Source of the DNA: Natronosalvus caseinilyticus
Lineage (GTDB): Archaea > Halobacteriota > Halobacteria > Halobacteriales > Natrialbaceae
Direction of reading: 5' to 3'
DNA length: 64,000 nt
NCBI RefSeq assembly: GCF_017357105.1
Contig: NZ_CP071596.1
Span: forward strand, 1,984,001-2,048,000
Shown here one piece after another: positions 18,732 to 27,448 of this stretch. Both the position numbers and the translations under genes were made by a program. The stretch's first letter is position 1; every line of letters starts with the position of its first letter. The notes beneath the pieces are model-generated. The model was not told the origin of the DNA. It made no database searches and was given only the letters and a program-made list of their open reading frames with translations.

Positions 18732-20009
18732 TCACGAGGAGTCCGTCACCATTCGCATGACGGGGTTCGCCGTGATTCCGTGGATGACGATCGAAATGAG
18801 GACGACGGCTCCGACGAGCGCCCAGAGCAAGTCGGCGTCGGAGAAGGCGGCCTCGTTGAGGCCGTGAGCGAGGTAGTAAAACGAGCCGATCCCCCGGATA
18901 CCGAAGAACGCGATGGCGCCGCGTTCGGCCCACCCCGTATTCGAGCCGAGGAAGCCGACGAGACCGGCCAGCGGACGCACGACGAAGACGATGGCGACGG
19001 CAGCAATCCCCGCCTGGAGGGTCAACGGCGCCAGCAGTCCGCCGGCGATTGCGCCGCCGAAGAAGACCATGATGACCCCCATCGCGACCTGTTCGGCGAG
19101 TTCGCTGATCTGGTGGAGCGCGTCGTTGTACTCGTGAGACCGTTCGGAACTGCGGATCGTCACTGCGGCGACGAAGACGGCGATGAAGCCGTACCCGCCG
19201 ACGAGTTCGGTGATCCCGTAGACGAGGAGCGTCCCGGCGACGGCCTCGAGGCCCTGGACCGACCTGGCGATTTGCGTGTTCGGTTCGGTGGCGAAGATGA
19301 GTTTGGCGCTGATCCAGCCGAGAATCACGCCGAGGAGGGAGCCGACCACGATCCGGTAGCCGACGTCGATCAGCAGCCACTCTCCCATCCAGTTACCCGG
19401 AGCGAGGCCGACGAGCGCGACGGCAACGGCGAGGTTCGTGAACGGGAAGGCGAAACCGTCGTTGAGCCCCGCCTCCGAGGAGAGGGCGAACCGGACCTCG
19501 TCACCGTACTCCCCCTCGCCGATTACGTCCTCTTCGGATCCGTCTCCCGGTTCGTCGACTTGCACTTCGGAGGCGAGCACGGGGTCCGTCGGGGCGATAC
19601 ACGCGCCGAGAAGTACCGCCGTCGGAACGAGGAGGCCGACCAGCCACCAGCCGATCACCGCCGCGCCGACGATCGATAGCGGCATCGCGATCAGCAGCAA
19701 CCGCCAGGTCGACGCCCAGGCTCGCAGTCCTGGCGGCCGGTCGAGTTTCAGTCCGACGCCCATCAGTGCGATGATGACCCCGAACTCCGCCAGCCGTTCG
19801 ACGACGTGACCTTGCTCGAGCGGATCCGGCGCGGGGATTCCGATCGGCAACCAGACTCCGAGAAAGCCGAGGCCCACGAAGAAAATCGGTAACGAAATCG
19901 CTCTGTCGGCGACGTATCGGGGAAGCACGGCGATGCCGAACAGCGTCACACCGACGACGACGAAGCCGATGTCGTACAACTCGAGTACCACACCGATACT
20001 ATCCATCAA
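18732..20009 (-). CDS. Na+/H+ antiporter, CPA1 (NhaP-like)
   Basis: A protein of 425 residues with about twelve hydrophobic segments. Characteristic motifs are IAPTDPVLASEVQV and SSEAGLNDGFAFPF, whose Asp residues carry cation and proton exchange in NhaP transporters. An acidic cytoplasmic loop (DEPGDGSEEDVIGEGEYGDE) separates them. It would export Na+ for pH and salt homeostasis. It is convergent with the liv operon and divergent from the lipoprotein at 20079. Confidence 0.9.
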   Translation of the reverse strand: MMDSIGVVLELYDIGFVVVGVTLFGIAVLPRYVADRAISLPIFFVGLGFLGVWLPIGIPAPDPLEQGHVVERLAEFGVIIALMGVGLKLDRPPGLRAWASTWRLLLIAMPLSIVGAAVIGWWLVGLLVPTAVLLGACIAPTDPVLASEVQVDEPGDGSEEDVIGEGEYGDEVRFALSSEAGLNDGFAFPFTNLAVAVALVGLAPGNWMGEWLLIDVGYRIVVGSLLGVILGWISAKLIFATEPNTQIARSVQGLEAVAGTLLVYGITELVGGYGFIAVFVAAVTIRSSERSHEYNDALHQISELAEQVAMGVIMVFFGGAIAGGLLAPLTLQAGIAAVAIVFVVRPLAGLVGFLGSNTGWAERGAIAFFGIRGIGSFYYLAHGLNEAAFSDADLLWALVGAVVLISIVIHGITANPVMRMVTDSS

Positions 20010-20078
20010 CGATCGGATAAGACCGGACCCGTCAGTTGCAGGCAGAGGGCCGTTTGTGACGGTCGTCGTTCGTTCGCT

Positions 20079-20705
20079 ATGGAACGACGGCTCGAGGTCG
20101 AGGGTGCGTCGGTCGAGTCGGAGTCGAACTCGCCGGCTCGAATCTCCAGACGCGCCGCGCTCGCCGTCCTCGGCGTTGGCGTCACCGCGTCGCTCGCGGG
20201 CTGTACTCAGGACGTTGGCGAGGAACTTCCACCGAATCGGTCCTGGCCGATCGCCGAACTCGTTCCCGACGTGCCGATCACGAAACGGACGGACGTGCTC
20301 GCGGCGGGAATCGAGTCGGTAGACGACGAGATCACCGACGAGGATGCGTTCGCCGAGGCGCTCGATTCCCGGGAACTCACGGTCGAGTCACTCGAGCGTG
20401 AGCGGGACGTGCTGACCCTCGAGTACGTCAATCGGGAGCGGTACGAATCGGGGACGATCCACGAACTCGGGCCGATCGCCGGAGCCTACGCGGCACTGGT
20501 CGAATCCGGCTACGACGCCGTCGCCCTCGCGATCACGATTCTCGACGATGCGCCCGAATCCTACGGCTCGGCGACGGTCGAGAGTGCATGGGCCGAACGC
20601 TACGTCACTGGCGACCTCACGGCCAGCGAGTACGGCGAACTGGTGGCGGCGACGATCGACTCCCGGCGCCACCCGCCGTTCGTCGGCGTCTCTCCGGAAG
20701 AATAG
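20079..20705 (+). CDS. Predicted twin-arginine lipoprotein, family unknown
   Basis: A protein of 208 residues. ISRRAALAVLGVGVTASLAGC is a twin-arginine signal followed by a lipobox with the lipidated Cys near residue 42. The mature domain is acidic, without recognised motifs, and ends in DSRRHPPFVGVSPEE. It lies between two antiporter systems, but a functional link is only suggested by position. The start could also be a few codons downstream, since the ~23-residue lead before the RR motif is long. Confidence 0.65.
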   Translation: MERRLEVEGASVESESNSPARISRRAALAVLGVGVTASLAGCTQDVGEELPPNRSWPIAELVPDVPITKRTDVLAAGIESVDDEITDEDAFAEALDSRELTVESLERERDVLTLEYVNRERYESGTIHELGPIAGAYAALVESGYDAVALAITILDDAPESYGSATVESAWAERYVTGDLTASEYGELVAATIDSRRHPPFVGVSPEE

Positions 20706-20860
20706 CTGCGGGGCCGGCGCGGAACCCACGTCGGTCGGGCCAGCGGCCCTGTTCAGGTCGACGCTCGAGCCGATGTCCGCGACCCGTCTCCCACGACATC
20801 CTCGGCGCAGGCCCGCCAATTCCCGCGGCGTTTATTACGTTCCCTTCCCGTCATCAGGGT

Positions 20861-21355
20861 ATGACCATCTACGAGAGCGACCTTCCCGGCGTCGGCAAGA
20901 AGTACGAGGTAGAACTCGAGGACGGGGAGCGCCTCGTCATCGTCACACACAACACGGGGAAACGGGAAATCTACAAAAAGATCGAGGAGGACGCCGACAG
21001 CGAGAAGGTGTTCGAACTGTCCGATCGGCTCGCTCGAAAGATCGGAACGATCCTCGAGGGTGCGTACTTCCAGCCGGTGCAATCGGAGCGCGTCGAGACC
21101 ATGCTCACCGACGAGACGTTCATCGAGTGGTACAACCTGGACCCGGCCTCGGAACTCGTCGGTCAGACCATCGCCGAGGCACAGATCCGCGAGCGGACCG
21201 GCGTCTCCATCGTCGCGATCCAGCGTGGCGAGGAGGTTCTCGCCGCACCGGATCCGGAAACGACGCTCGCGGCCGACGACACGCTCGTCGTCGTCGGCGA
21301 CCGCGACGACTGCCGGGACTTCGAGACACTCATTGGAGGCGACGGCGGGCGGTGA
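20861..21355 (+). CDS. TrkA-C domain regulator of cation antiporter (KhtT-like)
   Basis: A protein of 164 residues from ATG 20861 (MTIYESDLPGVGKKYEVEL). The N-terminal half matches the KhtT-type domain. The C-terminal half, from about residue 85 (ELVGQTIAEAQIRERTGVSIVAI), is a TrkA-C ligand-binding domain ending in DDTLVVVGDRDDCRDFE. It is followed after 33 bases by a CPA2 antiporter. The pair corresponds to KhtT-KhtU, in which the small protein gates K+ efflux in response to a nucleotide. The longer upstream open frame (from 20588) is not family-like. Confidence 0.88.
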   Translation: MTIYESDLPGVGKKYEVELEDGERLVIVTHNTGKREIYKKIEEDADSEKVFELSDRLARKIGTILEGAYFQPVQSERVETMLTDETFIEWYNLDPASELVGQTIAEAQIRERTGVSIVAIQRGEEVLAAPDPETTLAADDTLVVVGDRDDCRDFETLIGGDGGR

Positions 21356-21388
21356 TCCTCGTGCAGCCACTACTGGAGGTGTCCGAGA

Positions 21389-22663
21389 GTGGCAGCTGAA
21401 ACCCACCTCGTCGACGTCGGCGCGCTCTTCGCCGTCGCCGCCGTCGCCGGCCTGCTCGCCTCACGGATCGACCAGTCGGTGATCCCGTTTTACATCGTCG
21501 CCGGGATGCTTTCGGGTCCGTACGTGCTCGGAACGGTCGATATTCCAGCTCTCCTGGGAATCGACGTTCTCCCACACGGGGAGACACTGGCACTCGACGG
21601 CCAGTCGGAGTTCATCCACCTGGGCGCCGAACTCGGGATCGTCTTCTTGCTGTTCTTCCTGGGCCTCGAGTTCAATCTCGAGCGACTGCTGGCGGCCAGA
21701 CATCGCATCGGGAAAGCCGGAAGTGTCGACCTGGCCGTCAACTTCGGCGCCGGACTGCTCCTCGGGTTCGTGCTCTTCGAGTCACTCCTCGCAGCCCTGC
21801 TCGTCGCAGGTGTCGTCTACATCTCCTCGAGTGCGATCATCACCAAATCCCTGATCGACCTCGGCTGGATCGCCAACGACGAGGCGAACCCGATGCTCGG
21901 CACGCTCGTCTACGAGGACCTCTTCATCGCAATCTACCTCGCGGTGGTCTCCGCGCTCGTCCTGGGCGGCGGCGACGTCGGCGAGGCCCTCGGCTCGATT
22001 GGGGTTGCGATCGGATTCATCCTCGCGCTCTTGATACTCGTCCAGTTCGGCACCGCCTGGTTCCAGCGGAGTCTCGAGACCGACTCCAACGAGTTCCTCG
22101 TCCTCCGGGCGCTGGGGATTCTCGTCCTGATCGCGGGCGCTGCGCTCGCCCTGGGCGTGAGCGAGGCCGTCGCCGCCTTCTTCGTCGGGATGGCCTTTTC
22201 GGCGACCGACCACGTCCACGACCTCGAACAACTGCTCGAGCCCGTTCGGGACGTCTTCGCCGCCATCTTCTTCTTCTGGATCGGCCTCGAGACGAACCCG
22301 CAGCTGTTCGCCGGCGTCGCCGGGCTGATCGCCGTCGCGGTGATCGTCACGACGCCGACGAAACTGCTGAGCGGCTACCTCGGTGGCCGAATCTACGACC
22401 TCGACGAGCGACGATCCCTGCGGGTCGGCCTCGGCATGACGACCCGCGGCGAGTTCTCCCTGATCATCGCGAGCATCGCCGTGGCGGGTGCCGGCGGAGC
22501 GATCGCCGAACCCGTCGCCACCCGGATTTACGCGTTCACCGTCGGCTACGTGCTGGTCATGAGCATCCTCGGGACGACGTTCATGCAGTACGCCGACCGC
22601 ATCGAAGCGGTGCTCGTGCCGCGCCTCGAGGCGCGCAGCGGGGCGGTCTCGAGCGGCGATTGA
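21389..22663 (+). CDS. CPA2 cation/proton antiporter (KhtU-like)
   Basis: A protein of 424 residues with about twelve hydrophobic segments, GTG start at 21389 preceded by GGAGGTG. Motifs include VIPFYIVAGMLSGPYVLG, FFLGLEFNLERLLA and GLGMTTRGEFSLIIASIA, typical of KefB/KhtU-type CPA2 carriers without their own RCK domain. It probably exchanges K+ or Na+ for H+ under control of the TrkA-C protein encoded just upstream. Confidence 0.9.
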   Translation: MAAETHLVDVGALFAVAAVAGLLASRIDQSVIPFYIVAGMLSGPYVLGTVDIPALLGIDVLPHGETLALDGQSEFIHLGAELGIVFLLFFLGLEFNLERLLAARHRIGKAGSVDLAVNFGAGLLLGFVLFESLLAALLVAGVVYISSSAIITKSLIDLGWIANDEANPMLGTLVYEDLFIAIYLAVVSALVLGGGDVGEALGSIGVAIGFILALLILVQFGTAWFQRSLETDSNEFLVLRALGILVLIAGAALALGVSEAVAAFFVGMAFSATDHVHDLEQLLEPVRDVFAAIFFFWIGLETNPQLFAGVAGLIAVAVIVTTPTKLLSGYLGGRIYDLDERRSLRVGLGMTTRGEFSLIIASIAVAGAGGAIAEPVATRIYAFTVGYVLVMSILGTTFMQYADRIEAVLVPRLEARSGAVSSGD

Positions 22664-22777
22664 TCGATTCGACCGTCGAGTTTCTTCATCCGAAACGAAC
22701 TCACAGCGGACGTCGGCGCGACCTCGCACTGGATTCCAACAGACAACTTCAAACCCCTCGAGCCCCCTCCATCGCCC

Positions 22778-23431
22778 ATGCTCGAGGCAGTCGTCTTCGA
22801 CTTAGATTACACGCTGGCGGTCCCCGACCGGGACCGGGAGACGTTGCTCACCGAGGCGACGGCCGCGGCCGGCGCACCGCCGCTCTCGAGGGAGGCGTAC
22901 CTCGAGGCCCACCGGAACAACCTCACGCGCGAGAGCCGCGAACCCATCTTCGCGGACCTGCTCGCCGACCACGACACGAGCGCCGAGCCCGGCGCCGTCG
23001 CCACGGCCTACCGGGAGTCGATTGCCGACGCCCTCACGCCACTGGCGGGCGTCGAGGCCATGCTCGAGGACCTCCGGTCGACCTACCGCGTGGGACTCCT
23101 GACGAACGGCCCTGTCCGCGCCCAGCGGGACAAACTCGAGACGCTCGGTTGGGAGGGGCGATTCGACGCGGCGCTCGTCACCGGCGAACTCGAGGCGGGC
23201 AAGCCCGATCCGCGGGCGTTCGAGGCCATCCTGGAGGAACTGTCGGTCGCACCCGAGCGAGCCGTGTACGTCGGCGACGAGCGCGAGGCGGACGTGGAGG
23301 GGGCGACTCGAGCCGGAATGCGCGCGGTCCAGGTGCTTCGGGCGGATACGGAACCGGACTCGCGGGCGGTTGCGCACGTCGATCAACCCACCATCGCGCG
23401 CGACTTGCCCGCGGTTCTGGCGTCGTTGTAG
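22778..23431 (+). CDS. HAD-superfamily phosphatase
   Basis: A protein of 217 residues with all four HAD motifs: VVFDLDYTLA (I), LLTNGPVRAQ (II), the Lys in EAGKPDPRAFEAIL (III) and VYVGDEREADVEGA (IV). A helical cap lies between motifs I and II, as in phosphoglycolate phosphatase-type HADs. The natural substrate is not evident. It stands alone between the antiporter and a long gene-free stretch. Confidence 0.88.
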   Translation: MLEAVVFDLDYTLAVPDRDRETLLTEATAAAGAPPLSREAYLEAHRNNLTRESREPIFADLLADHDTSAEPGAVATAYRESIADALTPLAGVEAMLEDLRSTYRVGLLTNGPVRAQRDKLETLGWEGRFDAALVTGELEAGKPDPRAFEAILEELSVAPERAVYVGDEREADVEGATRAGMRAVQVLRADTEPDSRAVAHVDQPTIARDLPAVLASL

Positions 23432-24658
23432 CCACTCGCATCGGCACGTGATCGCTATAATCGCGGGCGGTCCTGGTCCGTCACCGGTACATTGGGGCCA
23501 CCTCCACGGTGATATCGCGCATACCGGTTCCGGGCTACTAACCGCATGCTCACCCCGACATGGAGTAAATGTTGGACGTAGCAACTCTTGATTCCAGAGC
23601 AACCGCTAAACTGAAAGCCGAAGGTAGGGGCCTCAGTGAATATGCTCCCTAACGAATGGAGAATTTCACATAGGGATGAGCGCTTCTATGATCGTACTGG
23701 CCAGACTACCTTGGTGATCATAACCACGACAGTTGTCCGGAAGAAGTGTGTTGAGGTGGTCTATGGACGAACCTAGGAAGCGATCCTGGAGTAGGCGATT
23801 ATCGCTCGAGATGGCTTCCAGGCCAGAAGTAGGCGTGAGCAGGAGAAAGGGAGTGGCTCGAAAAGCGTGGAAAATCACGCTCTCAAATGTTCATAATCGG
23901 TTTCCCTCTTGCGTTTACGGGTTGGCGGTAACCCGGAAGAGAATCGCCACGAAGAGAGCCTCGAGCCACTCTCACGAAAATCGGATTTGGTGGTTAAGAG
24001 GCTTCTCTGCAGTGATTTCACTTACCACTTGAGTCGATCGTAGGTCCGGCCAGTACACGATTCAAAAGTTCATAATCGGTTTCCTGCTATCGATTTTGGG
24101 GTTCTATACACCACTGAAATTACCGAAGAGACTGAGACACTTTCCGAGAAGGTAAACACACTATAGAGCGCGTCTCGAACTGGTTATGCACGTTTGATGC
24201 CTCGAGTCTTGCATCTACGCAGCGAGTACCGATTACGAAACGGACCTCGCTCGCCCATCAGCCTCGGCAATCACCAGAATATACGTGAAAACCTCCCAAT
24301 CGCCTCGAGAAGCCCCCTACTCGACGATTGGGACACAAGTCATACGCTCGAGGGAGATATTCATCGTGCAATCCTTCCTAGACTATCTTCATAATCGGCC
24401 CTCGAAACAGAGACCATACCCACTTTTCCGGACAGAGAACCCGATTATGAGGTTTCTGAAAGACGATTAGTACGTTTTGTTGTAAATCGAACCAGATGTC
24501 GTGCCACATTCGCTCTCTATTCGCACGACAACCGATATGTATCGCCATAGAAGAGTCTCAACGAGGCACAGTTCGCATCGTCTTTCCGCGACGAGGAACT
24601 GAACGCGAATAATCGAAAATAGCCACATTAATAGTTCTATTCGTGCAATTCTTGCACG
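23432..24658. other. 1.2 kb gene-free stretch of lower GC with a repeated 9-mer
   Basis: No convincing gene is seen; the short open frames here have no family features. Base composition is visibly more AT-rich than the neighbours. GTTCATAATCGGTTTCC occurs exactly at 23889-23905 and 24068-24084, a shorter CTTCATAATCGG at 24387-24398, and the inverse CCGATTATG at 24441-24449. The final ~180 bases are AT-rich and must hold the promoter of the downstream dehydrogenase. It may be the scar of an old insertion or a regulatory region. Confidence 0.6.
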
Positions 24659-25714
24659 ATGGTACACGGGAAGATGGCCGCGTCCGGCCACGAACAGGTA
24701 ACGCACTTCGTCGACGACGAAACCGGCCTCGAGGCGATCGTCGCCATCCACGACACGACGCTCGGCCCCTCCCTCGGTGGCACCCGACTCCTGCCCTACG
24801 AGAGCCACGACGCCGCCCTGCGCGACGTCATGCGCCTCTCGCGTGCAATGACTTACAAGGCGGCCGCCGCGGACCTCGACCTGGGCGGCGGGAAGGCCGT
24901 CATCCGCGCCGACCCGTCCGAGAAAACCGAGGACCTGATGGCGGCCTACGGACGGATGATCGCCCGACTCGGCGGCTACTACATCACCTCAGTCGACGTC
25001 AACACCGGTGTCGCGGACATGGACGTGATCGCGGGCGAAACCGACCACGTCGTCGGGACGAGCGCGGGACTCGGAGACCCCTCGCCGATCACGTCCCGCG
25101 GCGTCTTCGAGGGACTGCGAGCCTGCGTCGAGGCCACCTACGGGACGCCCGACGTGGACGGCCTCTCCGTCGTCGTCCAGGGCGTCGGAAAGGTCGGCAG
25201 CGGCCTCGCCGAGCTCCTCGCCGAGCACGGCGCCGAGGTCGCGGTGAGCGACATCGACGAGGAGGCGACGGCCGCGCTCGCCCGCGAATACGGGTTCGAG
25301 ACCGTCGCCCCCTCGGCCGTCTACGAACAGTCCTGTGACATCTTCGCCCCCTGTGCGATCGGCGGCGTCGTCAACGACGAGACGATTCCGCAACTCGAGT
25401 GCGACATCGTTGCTGGTGGGGCGAACAACATCCTCGACGAGCGAGCCCACGCGCAGGCGCTTCACGACCGGAACATTCTCTACGCACCCGACTACGTGCT
25501 CAACGCGGGCGGCCTGATCACCGTCGCGGCCGAACACACCGGCGACACGCGAGAACAGGCGCTCGCCGACGCGGTGGCCATCGGTGACCGGACCCGAACG
25601 CTCATCGAGCGTGCCGAGGCCGACAGCGTGACCGTGCTCGAGGCCGCGGATCGGTACGCGCTCGAGCGGATCGAGGCGCCGAAGACCGAGGCGGCGTCTC
25701 CGTCGACCAGGTAG
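24659..25714 (+). CDS. Glu/Leu/Phe/Val-type amino acid dehydrogenase (leucine dehydrogenase-like)
   Basis: A protein of 351 residues, the length of the short leucine/phenylalanine dehydrogenases rather than glutamate dehydrogenase. TYKAAAADLDLGGGKAVI carries the substrate and catalytic lysines; GPSLGGTRLLPY is typical. The NAD fold is VVVQGVGKVGSGLAELL. It would reversibly deaminate a branched or aromatic amino acid to the 2-oxo acid, which could feed acyl-CoA catabolism. An alternative in-frame ATG is at 24674. The upstream bases are AT-rich. Confidence 0.85.
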   Translation: MVHGKMAASGHEQVTHFVDDETGLEAIVAIHDTTLGPSLGGTRLLPYESHDAALRDVMRLSRAMTYKAAAADLDLGGGKAVIRADPSEKTEDLMAAYGRMIARLGGYYITSVDVNTGVADMDVIAGETDHVVGTSAGLGDPSPITSRGVFEGLRACVEATYGTPDVDGLSVVVQGVGKVGSGLAELLAEHGAEVAVSDIDEEATAALAREYGFETVAPSAVYEQSCDIFAPCAIGGVVNDETIPQLECDIVAGGANNILDERAHAQALHDRNILYAPDYVLNAGGLITVAAEHTGDTREQALADAVAIGDRTRTLIERAEADSVTVLEAADRYALERIEAPKTEAASPSTR

Positions 25715-25779
25715 GTACCCGAGCTCGGTTTCGCCTCCGATCTCGATCTCTGGGACCGAGTCGTTCCCGCGTCCCGATT

Positions 25780-26184
25780 TCACCGAACACCGCCGTTTCG
25801 AGCCGCGGCCTGCACGACAGTCACGCCGCGTTTGACTGCCGCCGCGCACTCGAGAAAGACGAGCGTCTTCGCCGGCGTCGTCGCCTTCGGACGCGTCCGA
25901 AGATCGGCCTCTGCGGCGGCGTCGACGGCCGCTTCTCGTCCGCGACCGAACTCGAGGTGCGCTCGATCCGGGTGAACGAAGACGCGAGCGAGGCGCTCCA
26001 GCGGGTCGCCGTCCTCGTCCACGAACGAAATATCGAACGCGCGGGCGCCGCCGACTGCCGGTTCGACGTCGCGATCGGCGTTCGTCACCGCGAGTGATAC
26101 GAGTTCGTCGTCCGCTCGCCCGTCGATTTCGGAGGCGAGCAACTCGGCGATCCGCCGGCCGTCGGTGATCCGATCCTCGACCAT
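25780..26184 (-). CDS. Conserved-looking haloarchaeal protein of unknown function
   Basis: A protein of 134 residues without a recognised domain. It is acidic in the first two thirds (DELVSLAVTNADRDVEPAVGG), then basic (TRPKATTPAKTLVFLECAAAVKRG). Codon use and composition match the neighbours, supporting a real gene. It is followed on the same strand, upstream, by the DUF2240 gene (gap ~23 bases), so the two may be co-transcribed. Confidence 0.6.
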   Translation of the reverse strand: MVEDRITDGRRIAELLASEIDGRADDELVSLAVTNADRDVEPAVGGARAFDISFVDEDGDPLERLARVFVHPDRAHLEFGRGREAAVDAAAEADLRTRPKATTPAKTLVFLECAAAVKRGVTVVQAAARNGGVR

Positions 26185-26207
26185 ACGCGCGGTTGTCCCC
26201 GGGCAGG

Positions 26208-26660
26208 CTAACCGTCTTCGATCAACGCCGAGCGAGCGGCGGGGGCGAGTTCGTCGACGTCGATCCCCTCTCCACTGGCGTAGACGACTGCGGCGGCCTC
26301 GATCGTGATCGCGTACTCTTGCTGGAGCGAGTTGATCGCGCCGACGGCCTCGTGCTTTTCGACGCCCGAGGCGACCAGCGCGTCCAGGACGCGCTCGAAC
26401 GTCGACCGTTCTCTGAGCAGGTCGTCGCCGGGGACGAAGTCGTCGTCGATGGTCACGCTCGAGGGATCGAACGTCGCCACCAGTTCGGGACCGTCACGCT
26501 CGAGGACGCCCTCCTGGGTCGCGACGTCGATGAGTCGCTGTGACTGATCGGGTGAGAACCAGTCGCGATCGAGCGACAGCGCGACGACGAACTCGTTCTC
26601 GCGCAGCCGATTCGTTCCGTGTTGTTTGAAGGGCGCGGCGACCGCGACGCGAAGGCTCAT
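26208..26660 (-). CDS. DUF2240 family protein
   Basis: A protein of 150 residues starting MSLRVAVAAPFKQHGTNRL, the characteristic beginning of the archaeal DUF2240 family. The middle (WFSPDQSQRLIDVATQEGVLE) looks like a small winged-helix-type segment. The biochemical role is unknown. It lies just downstream of RNase HI on the same strand (52-base gap). Confidence 0.75.
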   Translation of the reverse strand: MSLRVAVAAPFKQHGTNRLRENEFVVALSLDRDWFSPDQSQRLIDVATQEGVLERDGPELVATFDPSSVTIDDDFVPGDDLLRERSTFERVLDALVASGVEKHEAVGAINSLQQEYAITIEAAAVVYASGEGIDVDELAPAARSALIEDG

Positions 26661-26711
26661 CGAGAACGACTCTCGCGACGGGGTGAATAACGTTGGCGGT
26701 TCGGGTTCCCG

Positions 26712-27347
26712 TCAGTCGGACGCCCGTCCACCCTGGTTCCGATTGGCTCGAGACGGCGGCGGGACCTGCGTCGACGTCACCTCGGGCGGGTCGGGGAGCA
26801 CGCACCGGTCGAGTTCGCGGTTGACGTGGGCGTACTCCTCGGGGGCGTTCGCGAGGGGGTGTGCGGGGTTCTGGCTGCTGTCGATGCGGGCGGCTCGGAC
26901 CTCACCGAACCGGTTGAGTCTGGCGATGATCCCGCGCCAGTGATGGGTCGTCGCCGCCGGGACGGTGTACGGTCGGGGTGGTTTGTGGTCGGGGTGTCCG
27001 GCGGCCAGGATTGCGGCGTTGACGTTGCTCGCGAGTTGGTCGTGATCGACGAGGATGCCGACGCGGGCGTCGACTGGCGCCCTGGCTGCGAGAACGTCGA
27101 GACCGAGGTGGAGCGCCCGGTACTCCGCGACGTTGTTGTCCGGCGGTGCGTCGGTGGCTGCGATGCGACCGACGCGCGTGCCGTCGCGCGTTTCGATGAC
27201 GGCCCCGAGGCCGCCGCCAGCCCGTCGGAATGACCCGTCGGTGGCGACGTAGAAGTCACGATGATGGGTCGACGGGGGGTGGGCGATGTGCGGCGTCGGC
27301 GACTCGTCGAACAGGTCCCGAAGTGCGGGGCGGCCGTGAGCGGCCAT
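26712..27347 (-). CDS. rnhA: Ribonuclease HI
   Basis: A protein of 211 residues. The RNase H fold occupies residues ~35-190, with the acidic centre in FYVATDGSF, NNVAEYRAL, ILVDHDQLA and a late HVNRELD. It cleaves RNA in RNA-DNA hybrids. Start ATG 27347 (MAAHGRPALRDLFDES) is chosen over an upstream in-frame ATG at 27446, whose extra residues are not family-like and overlap the divergent dpp promoter. A ~35-residue N-terminal lead and basic tail flank the core. Confidence 0.88.
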   Translation of the reverse strand: MAAHGRPALRDLFDESPTPHIAHPPSTHHRDFYVATDGSFRRAGGGLGAVIETRDGTRVGRIAATDAPPDNNVAEYRALHLGLDVLAARAPVDARVGILVDHDQLASNVNAAILAAGHPDHKPPRPYTVPAATTHHWRGIIARLNRFGEVRAARIDSSQNPAHPLANAPEEYAHVNRELDRCVLPDPPEVTSTQVPPPSRANRNQGGRASD

Positions 27348-27422
27348 ATGCCGCTGTAGGACAGTCAAGTACTTAACAACTAGGCCGTCTCTCATCGAGT
27401 GCTGGTCGACCGAATCCAACAA

Positions 27423-27432
27423 CGTATAAATA
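27423..27432 (+). promoter_or_regulatory. TATA box of the dpp operon, near-leaderless
   Basis: CGTATAAATA (27423-27432) is a near-ideal archaeal TATA box. With the usual ~26-base spacing, transcription would start at about 27453, essentially on the ATGs at 27449 and 27455. The mRNA is therefore probably leaderless. Confidence 0.65.
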
Positions 27433-27448
27433 GGATGGTTGTACATGT

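Noticed and set aside
23889-24449. Degenerate CRISPR array at the CATAATCGG repeats
   Set aside because: Spacings are irregular and there are too few copies; no cas genes are in the window.
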